Shown one piece after another: positions 1 through 5,072 of a DNA stretch of 6,040 nucleotides. The stretch covers positions 1-6,040 of the forward strand of contig DASYAZ010000120.1 of the NCBI GenBank assembly GCA_036501085.1. The letters are read 5' to 3'. The notes under the pieces are model-generated. The model did not search any database. It was not told the DNA's origin and was given only the letters and a program-made list of their open reading frames with translations. Position numbers and translations under genes: made by a program. Position 1 is the first letter of the stretch. Each line of letters starts with the position of its first letter. The stretch is from GCA-003244245 sp036501085 (lineage in GTDB: Bacteria; Actinomycetota; Actinomycetes; Mycobacteriales; Pseudonocardiaceae).

Positions 1-86
1 GTGGAACTCGGCGCACGCACGGCTCCACGGTGCGCGGCAAGGGCGTCTCGGCGCGCACTGTGGAGGGCTTTCAGGAGCGGCGGTAG
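1..86 (+). CDS. Possible C-terminal end of an unidentified convergent gene (partial)
   Basis: Reading from base 3, the plus strand is open to a TAG stop at 84-86 and gives a 27-residue basic tail ending TVEGFQERR. About 85% of its codons end in G or C, as expected for a real gene in this DNA. The stop falls 13 bases beyond the methyltransferase stop on the other strand, so the two genes would overlap tail to tail by 16 bp. No family can be named from so short a piece. In M. tuberculosis the gene converging on ephE is the serine protease gene marP, but I cannot match this tail to MarP. The stretch could also be plain intergenic DNA, because other frames are open here too. Confidence 0.35.
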   Translation, partial: GTRRTHGSTVRGKGVSARTVEGFQERR

Positions 87-829
87 GACCAGCAGTCAAG
101 CTGCATTGGTACCTCCACGTGGTCGCGCCCGCGCAGGTCGGGATGCTCGATCGTCAGCTGCCGGACCGCGTCCAGCACCTCCGCGCGCTGCTGGTCCGGC
201 AGGATGGCCACCGCGCTGTGGCTCAGGACGAAATCGGGCAACGCCGCGACGTCCTGCTCCCGTGACCACGATGACCGGGACACCTGCGCCGCACCGAAAC
301 CCGGAAGATCCGGCGGCACAGGCCGATTGCGGGCCTGGGATCCGACAATCCGCTCCAGCTCACCAACCCAGCCTGTCCTGTCGTCCTCGTAGTTCCACAG
401 CATGGCCAGCACCCCGCCCGGCCGGAGAACCCGGGCGGCCTCCCGCGCACCGGCGGCAGGCTCGACCCAGTGCCACGCCTGCCCATAGACGACCGCATCG
501 GCACTGGCCGCAGGCAGCAGCAGCTGTTCACCCCGGCCCGCATGCACCCGAACCCGTGGTAGCCGCGCAGCGAGTACCGCGCGCATCCCCGGGTCGGGCT
601 CCACTGCGTCGACCTCCCATCCCCCCGCGGCGAGCACCGCGGTGAGTTTGCCGGTGCCGGCACCGGCGTCGATCACCCGGTTCGGCCCCTGCCTTGGTGG
701 TAGATCGGCCAGGAGCACGTCCAGCACCTGCGGCGGGTAAGTCGGGCGCACCAGGTCATAGAGCTCGGCTCGCGCGCCGAAGGACAGCGCCCGCCGCCGG
801 ATGGCTGCCGCCTCGATCCATCCGCTCAC
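71..829 (-). CDS. Class I SAM-dependent methyltransferase
   Basis: This 252-residue protein should transfer a methyl group from S-adenosylmethionine to an unknown acceptor in the cytoplasm. The Rossmann-fold signatures are clear. An N-terminal ELYDLVRPTYPP segment lies at about residues 22-33, a RP.YP start common in this family. Motif I VIDAGAGTGKLT is at 52-63, the acidic strand-2 end AVEPDPGM at 75-82, QAWHWV at 117-122, and LRPGG before strand 5 at 135-139. The GTG start at 829 is chosen because homology-like sequence begins there and it overlaps the upstream hydrolase stop as GTGA. An in-frame extension to 1177 would only translate the antisense of the hydrolase gene. No good Shine-Dalgarno sits before the GTG, so translation probably depends on reinitiation after the hydrolase. 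It is the last gene of the minus-strand operon. The family is very broad and the substrate cannot be told from the sequence. Confidence 0.9.
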   Translation of the reverse strand: MSGWIEAAAIRRRALSFGARAELYDLVRPTYPPQVLDVLLADLPPRQGPNRVIDAGAGTGKLTAVLAAGGWEVDAVEPDPGMRAVLAARLPRVRVHAGRGEQLLLPAASADAVVYGQAWHWVEPAAGAREAARVLRPGGVLAMLWNYEDDRTGWVGELERIVGSQARNRPVPPDLPGFGAAQVSRSSWSREQDVAALPDFVLSHSAVAILPDQQRAEVLDAVRQLTIEHPDLRGRDHVEVPMQLDCWSYRRS

Positions 830-1749
830 GGGCTGCGCAGGAACTCCGTGAGCAGGGCCGTGGTGTGTTCCGGCACCTCCTGCTGTACGAAGTGCCCGAC
901 GCCCGGCAGCACCACGTAGCGGTAGCCGGAGCCGGCCCAGCGCGCCGAGCGGCGTGCGGTGTGCTCCAGCACATATGGGTCCGCGGCTCCCTGCAACTGC
1001 AGCACCGGTACCCGAACCTGCCGGTTCACCGCGTGGGACAGCCGCTGCCCGTCGAAACGGAACCGCGAGCGGCCGACCCACCGGTAGTACTCCAGCGCGC
1101 AGTGCGCCGCGGCCGGGATCAACATGGCTTCCCGGTAACGCCGGGCGACTGAGGTGAACTCGCTCGATGCCTTCCACTGGGAACCTGCCCCACCACGCAG
1201 CAACTGCTCCACCACCAATGCATCATCAGTGGTGAGGCGGCGCTCCGGGAGCCAGGGAACCTGGAAACCTGCCAGCTCACGGGCCGCAGCGCGCTGCGCC
1301 GGATCGCGCAGCAGCGCCTGACCCATCGCCCGCGGATGGGCTGCGGCCAGCACCGTCACCGAGCGCACCACTGCGGGATGCAGTGCGGCCGTGCACCAGC
1401 TCAGGATTCCGCCCCAGTCGTGCCCGACCAGGTCGGCCTGGCGCTCACCGAGGGCCCGGACCAACCCCGCCACGTCACCGGAGAGCGTCCAGGGGTCATA
1501 CCCGCGAGGTGGCTTGTCCGAGTCTCCGTAGCCGCGCAGGTCCACCGCGACTGCGCGCAACCCCCTCGCGGCCAGCGCCGGAAGCTGATGCCGCCAGGAC
1601 CACCAGAACTCGGGAAAGCCGTGCAGCAGCAGCACCAGCGGACCCGCTCCGAGCTCGGCCACGTGCAGCCGGATCCCATTGGCCGAGACCTCGCGGTGCG
1701 TCCACGGTCCCGGCACCCGCACCGAGCTCGGATCCGGCAGGCGCCTCAC
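826..1749 (-). CDS. ephE: Alpha/beta-fold hydrolase, EphE-type epoxide hydrolase
   Basis: The 307-residue protein has the full layout of an epoxide hydrolase, which opens epoxides to diols. The oxyanion-hole segment HGFPEFW is at 43-49. The nucleophile elbow VGHDWGG puts the catalytic aspartate at D111. D257 (GAADPYV) is the likely charge-relay acid and H286 (GVGHF) the likely base. A cap region at about 140-235 carries the YYRW segment (Y221/Y222), placed like the ring-opening tyrosine. An aspartate nucleophile also occurs in haloalkane dehalogenases, but those have a tryptophan after the oxyanion-hole glycine/asparagine and usually no cap tyrosine. The sequence style and the holin-like gene directly upstream match my memory of mycobacterial EphE (Rv3670), so the symbol rests on similarity and synteny. 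The GTG start overlaps the holin-like gene stop (GTGA). A GGAGG lies directly against the GTG, unusually close, so GTG codons at residues 10 or 12 cannot be excluded. No secretion signal is visible. The physiological substrate is unknown. Confidence 0.88.
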   Translation of the reverse strand: MRRLPDPSSVRVPGPWTHREVSANGIRLHVAELGAGPLVLLLHGFPEFWWSWRHQLPALAARGLRAVAVDLRGYGDSDKPPRGYDPWTLSGDVAGLVRALGERQADLVGHDWGGILSWCTAALHPAVVRSVTVLAAAHPRAMGQALLRDPAQRAAARELAGFQVPWLPERRLTTDDALVVEQLLRGGAGSQWKASSEFTSVARRYREAMLIPAAAHCALEYYRWVGRSRFRFDGQRLSHAVNRQVRVPVLQLQGAADPYVLEHTARRSARWAGSGYRYVVLPGVGHFVQQEVPEHTTALLTEFLRSP

Positions 1750-2261
1750 CCTCCGGGGCGACCGGAGTCGGATTCCCCGGCACCTCGCCGGCGGGCCAGC
1801 ACCGCCCCGGTGTCACGCACGGTACTGATCGTGCACTCGGGTTTGCGGATGCTGCGCACCCGGCGATAGCCCAGCAGCCCGCACACCGCTGCGGCACCCA
1901 GCATCAGGCCGAAAACAATGCTGAAGCCGGCCCACTGCGGCAGCCAGATAGCAATGATCTCCGCCACCGCGATGAACAAGAAGAACAAGCTGAACAGCAG
2001 GATCGTCAGCGCGATGACGAAAAAGATGCTGCCCTTGAGCCCCTTGCGGACCTCGGTGGTCACCTCCGCCTTGGCCAGCTCCACCTCTGAGCGGAACAAC
2101 GTGGAGAAGTGGGTGGCGGCTTCGCGGACCAGTTCGCCGAAAGACGCGTCCGCAAGCTGCGGGAACTCCACCGGCGACAGCGGGATAGCGGGCACCGCGG
2201 GCGGTGGTTCCACTTTTGCGTGCCGACCGTGGCGGGGGTGCGTGCTGGTCACATGCGACAT
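1746..2261 (-). CDS. Actinobacterial holin-like (phage holin family) two-pass membrane protein
   Basis: This small protein, 171 residues from the ATG at 2261, resembles the actinobacterial phage holin superfamily III proteins, including the product of Rv3669 beside mycobacterial ephE. A polar proline-rich N-terminus (1-35) precedes an amphipathic helix of the type SFGELVREAATHFSTLFRSE (about 40-59) and a basic patch (RKGLKG). Two hydrophobic spans follow, at about 77-107 and 111-132. A basic LGYRRVRSIRKPE segment then leads into a disordered Gly/Arg tail. Despite the name, these chromosomal proteins sit among housekeeping genes and no lysis role is established; no endolysin or other phage gene is nearby. 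A GTG at 2285 would add eight residues, and neither start has a convincing ribosome binding site. The stop overlaps the hydrolase start, which suggests translational coupling. The gap to the upstream arfB-like stop is about 50 bp. Confidence 0.85.
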   Translation of the reverse strand: MSHVTSTHPRHGRHAKVEPPPAVPAIPLSPVEFPQLADASFGELVREAATHFSTLFRSEVELAKAEVTTEVRKGLKGSIFFVIALTILLFSLFFLFIAVAEIIAIWLPQWAGFSIVFGLMLGAAAVCGLLGYRRVRSIRKPECTISTVRDTGAVLARRRGAGESDSGRPGG

Positions 2262-2312
2262 GGTGCCATGGCCGATCTCGATCACCCATCGTGGCCATAC
2301 TCGCCGGCACGC

Positions 2313-2732
2313 TCACTCTCCGTCAGCGCGGAGCCGCTTCACCTCCGAGCGACGATGCTTGTCCGCCAAGCGCCGCTCCCTGGCCGCGCGGGATGGCCGG
2401 GTCGGCCGGCGCTGCGGCGGGTCCGGGGCGAGTGCGTCGCGCAGGATTGCGGCCAGCCGGGCCCGCGCCGCGCCCCGGTTCCGGAGCTGAGAGCGGTGCT
2501 CGGCGGCCACCACGGTGAGCACCCCGTTGATCAGGCGCGGGCCCAGCCGTTGCACCAGCCGAGTTCGCTGGGCCGGGGTGAATGCCGTGCTCGCCACCAC
2601 GTCGAAGGCCAACTCCACCCGCGAGTCGGTGGTGTTCACCCCCTGCCCGCCCGGACCGCTCGCTCGGGAGAACCGCCAGTGCAGTTCGGTCTCGGGTATC
2701 GAGACCGAACCGCGCACCGGCAGGTCGTTCAT
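2313..2732 (-). CDS. arfB: ArfB-like alternative ribosome-rescue peptidyl-tRNA hydrolase
   Basis: At 139 residues this matches the size of ArfB (YaeJ), a class I release-factor-like protein. ArfB enters the empty mRNA channel of stalled ribosomes and hydrolyses peptidyl-tRNA without a stop codon. The catalytic GGQ motif is in SRASGPGGQGVNTTDSRVE, with G28, G29 and Q30. The codon-recognition domain of RF1/RF2 is absent. The C-terminal 35 residues are strongly basic (RRPTRPSRAARERRLADKHRR...), as expected of the tail that threads into the mRNA channel. The ATG at 2732 gives the usual short N-terminus before the domain (LPVRGSVSIPETELHWRFSRA). Only a weak GGGCAG precedes it. It is the first gene after the palindrome that follows acs, so it may open the operon with the holin-like, hydrolase and methyltransferase genes. 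No clear promoter was seen in the 100-bp gap upstream. Confidence 0.92.
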   Translation of the reverse strand: MNDLPVRGSVSIPETELHWRFSRASGPGGQGVNTTDSRVELAFDVVASTAFTPAQRTRLVQRLGPRLINGVLTVVAAEHRSQLRNRGAARARLAAILRDALAPDPPQRRPTRPSRAARERRLADKHRRSEVKRLRADGE

Positions 2733-2802
2733 CTGCCCAGCATGCCCCGGATCAACCGGACGCCGGGAGGTTGGCCGCCGTTGAAGACCTGCCGCACCGG
2801 GG

Positions 2803-2827
2803 TTGGTAGCTCTTGAAGAGCTACCAA
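2803..2827. terminator. Perfect 25-nt palindrome after acs, probable hairpin terminator
   Basis: The arms TTGGTAGCTCTT and AAGAGCTACCAA match perfectly over 12 bp around a single central base. A realistic hairpin has a 10-11 bp stem and a 3-5 nt loop. It begins 4 nt after the acs stop codon, where a transcript end is expected, and lies 70 bp before the arfB-like gene. There is no T-tract after it in the transcribed direction (AACCCCGG follows). It would therefore be a stem-only terminator of the kind often proposed in actinobacteria, or an mRNA 3'-end stabiliser. It is notably AT-richer than the surrounding DNA. Confidence 0.65.
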
Positions 2828-2831
2828 GGGG

Positions 2832-4808
2832 TCAGTCTTGGGCGCCGGACTCGATGCCGGCGGAGATCAGATCCATGACCGAGGAGTCGGCCAGCGTGGT
2901 GACGTCGCCGATCTCGCGGTGCTCCGCGACATCGCGCAGCAGGCGTCGCATGATCTTGCCGGACCGGGTTTTCGGCAGGTCCGGGACGACCATGATCTGC
3001 CTGGGCTTGGCGATCGCACCGATCTGGGTGGCCACGTGGTTACGCAGCTCCTTGATCGCAGCTTCTCCCCGCGCCTCGTCCTCGGCGACGTGACCGCGCA
3101 AGATCACGAAGGCGACGATGCCCTGCCCGGTGACCGGGTCGGGAGCGCCCACGACGGCAGCCTCGGCCACGGTCGGATGGGACACCAGCGCGGACTCCAC
3201 CTCGGTGGTGGAGATCCGGTGCCCGGAGACGTTCATCACGTCGTCCACCCGGCCGAGCAGCCAGATCGAGCCGTCGTCGTCGTATTTGGCGCCGTCGCCG
3301 GCGAAGTAGTACCCCTGCTTGGCGAAGCGCGACCAGTAGGTCTCCCGGTATCGCTCGTCGTCACCGAAGATGGTGCGCAACATCCCGGGCCAGGGCTGGT
3401 CCAGCGCCAGGTAACCGCCCTGGCCGTGATCCACCGGGGTGCCCGACTCGTCGACCACGGTGGCGCTGATCCCGGGCAGCGGGCGCATCGCCGAGCCGGG
3501 CTTGGTCGCGGTGACGCCCGGCAGCGGCGAAATCATGATCGCGCCGGTCTCGGTCTGCCACCAGGTGTCCACGATCGGGCAACGATCGTTGCCGATGTGC
3601 TCCCGGTACCACATCCAGGCCTCCGGGTTGATCGGCTCGCCGACGCTGCCCAGCACCCGCAACGAGGACAAGTCGAACTTCTCCGGGATCTGGCTGCCCC
3701 ACTTCATGAAGGTGCGGATCAGGGTCGGGGCGGTGTAGTAGAGGGTGACACCGTACTTCTGCACGATCTCCCAGTGCCGGCCCTCGTGCGGGGTGTTGGG
3801 GGTGCCCTCGTACATGACCGAGGTGGCCCGGTTGGCCAGCGGCCCGTAGACGATGTAACTGTGCCCGGTGACCCAACCGATGTCAGCGGTGCACCAGTAG
3901 ACGTCCTGGCCGGCCTTGTGGTCGAAGACGACGTGGTGGGTATAGGCGCACTGGGTGAGGTAGCCACCGGAGGTGTGCAGGATCCCCTTGGGCTTCCCGG
4001 TGGTGCCCGACGTGTAGAGGACGAACAGCGGGTGCTCGCTGTCGAACGCTTCGGGAGTGTGCTGGTCAGACTGCTGATCCACCAGCTCGTGCCACCAGAG
4101 GTCGCGGCCCTCGGTCCAGTCGATGTCGATGTCAGTGCGCTTGACCACCACGACATTGCGCACCGTCGAGGTGTCGTTGAGCGCCTCATCGGCGTTGGCC
4201 TTCAAGGGTGCAGCCTTGCCGCGCCGGTACTGGCCATCGGCGGTGATCACTAGTTTGGCCTGCGCGTCGTTGATCCGCTGGCGCAGCGACTCGGCGGAGA
4301 AGCCGCCGAACACCACGTTGTGGGGCATGCCCAGCCGCGCACAGGCGAGCATGGCGAACACCGCCTCGGGGATCATCGGCAGCTGGATGGCCACCCGGTC
4401 CCCGGTCTCCAGCCCCAGCGAGAGCAGGGCGTTGGCGGTCTTGGCGACCTCACGCTGCAAGTCGGCGTAGGTGATGGTGCGGGCGTCACCCGGCTCGCCC
4501 TCCCAGTGGATGGCCACCTGCTCACCGTGACCCGCCTCGACGTGCCGGTCCACGCAGTTGTAGGCGACGTTGAGCTTGCCGCCGACGAACCATTTCGCGA
4601 ATGGTCGGTTGGACCAGTCCACGACCTGATCGAAATCGGTGTCCCAGTGCAGCCGGTGGGCTTGCTTCGCCCAGAACGCCTCCCGATCGGCGTCGGCCTC
4701 GTCGTAGAGCTCCGCAGTGGCGTTCGCCTGCGCGGCGAACTCATCACTCGGGGGAAACGCCCGGCTCTCGGTGAGAAGATTGTCGAGTCGCTGGCTTGAG
4801 TCACCCAT
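2832..4808 (-). CDS. acs: Acetyl-CoA synthetase (acetate--CoA ligase, AMP-forming)
   Basis: This cytoplasmic enzyme activates acetate with ATP to acetyl-AMP and then forms acetyl-CoA, feeding the TCA and glyoxylate cycles. Its 658 residues are the normal family length. The N-terminal acetyl-CoA synthetase domain (about 25-85, with FWAKQAHRLHWDTDFDQV) precedes the large adenylation domain. That domain carries the phosphate-binding loop YTSGTTGKPKG at 265-275 and DTWWQTETG at 414-422. W416 is the residue that restricts the acyl pocket to acetate-size substrates. The hinge and acyl-CoA loop GRVDDVMNVSGHRIST is at 519-534. The C-terminal PKTRSGKIMRR (612-622) holds K618, the adenylation lysine that is reversibly acetylated by Pat-type enzymes in this family. 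The ATG at 4808 is supported by an AGGAGG 10 nt upstream. It stands alone between a 264-bp intergenic region and a hairpin, so it is probably monocistronic. No key residue is missing. Confidence 0.98.
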   Translation of the reverse strand: MGDSSQRLDNLLTESRAFPPSDEFAAQANATAELYDEADADREAFWAKQAHRLHWDTDFDQVVDWSNRPFAKWFVGGKLNVAYNCVDRHVEAGHGEQVAIHWEGEPGDARTITYADLQREVAKTANALLSLGLETGDRVAIQLPMIPEAVFAMLACARLGMPHNVVFGGFSAESLRQRINDAQAKLVITADGQYRRGKAAPLKANADEALNDTSTVRNVVVVKRTDIDIDWTEGRDLWWHELVDQQSDQHTPEAFDSEHPLFVLYTSGTTGKPKGILHTSGGYLTQCAYTHHVVFDHKAGQDVYWCTADIGWVTGHSYIVYGPLANRATSVMYEGTPNTPHEGRHWEIVQKYGVTLYYTAPTLIRTFMKWGSQIPEKFDLSSLRVLGSVGEPINPEAWMWYREHIGNDRCPIVDTWWQTETGAIMISPLPGVTATKPGSAMRPLPGISATVVDESGTPVDHGQGGYLALDQPWPGMLRTIFGDDERYRETYWSRFAKQGYYFAGDGAKYDDDGSIWLLGRVDDVMNVSGHRISTTEVESALVSHPTVAEAAVVGAPDPVTGQGIVAFVILRGHVAEDEARGEAAIKELRNHVATQIGAIAKPRQIMVVPDLPKTRSGKIMRRLLRDVAEHREIGDVTTLADSSVMDLISAGIESGAQD

Positions 4809-4818
4809 CGTGCGAGGT

Positions 4819-4824
4819 CCTCCT
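4819..4824 (-). promoter_or_regulatory. Ribosome binding site of acs
   Basis: The minus strand reads AGGAGG ten bases before the ATG at 4808. This is a near-complete anti-16S match and it fixes the acs start. Confidence 0.8.
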
Positions 4825-4840
4825 ACGTCATGTCGGTCCG

Positions 4841-4850
4841 GTCAGCTGAC
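4841..4850. promoter_or_regulatory. 10-bp palindrome GTCAGCTGAC upstream of acs
   Basis: A perfect dyad lies 33-42 bp before the acs start codon, where a regulator of acs could bind. A second perfect 10-bp palindrome, GCTGCGCAGC, is at 4883-4892. Neither matches an operator I can name. Short GC-rich palindromes also occur by chance, so a regulatory role is only a suggestion. No convincing -35/-10 pair was found in this intergenic region. Confidence 0.2.
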
Positions 4851-4974
4851 GACGGTAGTCGCCTCATCACCCCACGGCTACCGCTGCGCAGCAAGCCGGC
4901 ACGCGGGGGCGCCGGAAAGACGATCTTGAGGAGCTTGAGGGGCACGGCAGCCGACTGCTGGTGCGCTCCGCGCG

Positions 4975-5032
4975 CCGAGTTTCACCACCGGGTCGTCCAC
5001 CTCGAGCCCGACAGCGCCGCAGTGAAACTCGG
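4975..5032. repeat. 11-bp perfect inverted repeat with 36-nt spacer between the Hsp70-like gene and acs
   Basis: The arms CCGAGTTTCAC (4975-4985) and GTGAAACTCGG (5022-5032) are exact reverse complements. A short CGGG/CCCG pair (4989-4992 with 5007-5010) could extend the fold inside the loop. The element starts 40 bp after the Hsp70-like stop and ends 166 bp before the acs start. It could be a terminator for the former or a two-half-site regulatory element for the latter. The arms are AT-richer than their surroundings, which argues against chance. No T-tract follows on the minus strand. Confidence 0.5.
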
Positions 5033-5072
5033 TACCCGCAGCGCTCCCCGGCGTGCCGACTCGATGTTCGGT

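Noticed and set aside
830..1177. N-terminal extension of the methyltransferase up to 1177
   Set aside because: The extra 116 residues overlap the hydrolase gene in another frame on the same strand and look like low-complexity shadow; family-like sequence begins at the GTG at 829.
1383..2090. A 235-residue plus-strand frame across the hydrolase and holin-like genes
   Set aside because: It spans two well-supported minus-strand genes and their junction, with no recognisable motif.
1746..2261. Remnant prophage suggested by the holin-like gene
   Set aside because: No other phage genes are present, and this holin-like family is a normal chromosomal neighbour of ephE-type genes in actinobacteria.
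2838..4253. A 471-residue open frame on the plus strand opposite acs
   Set aside because: It lies entirely antisense to a clearly recognisable acetyl-CoA synthetase, has no family signatures, and is the kind of long antisense frame that high-GC codon bias produces.
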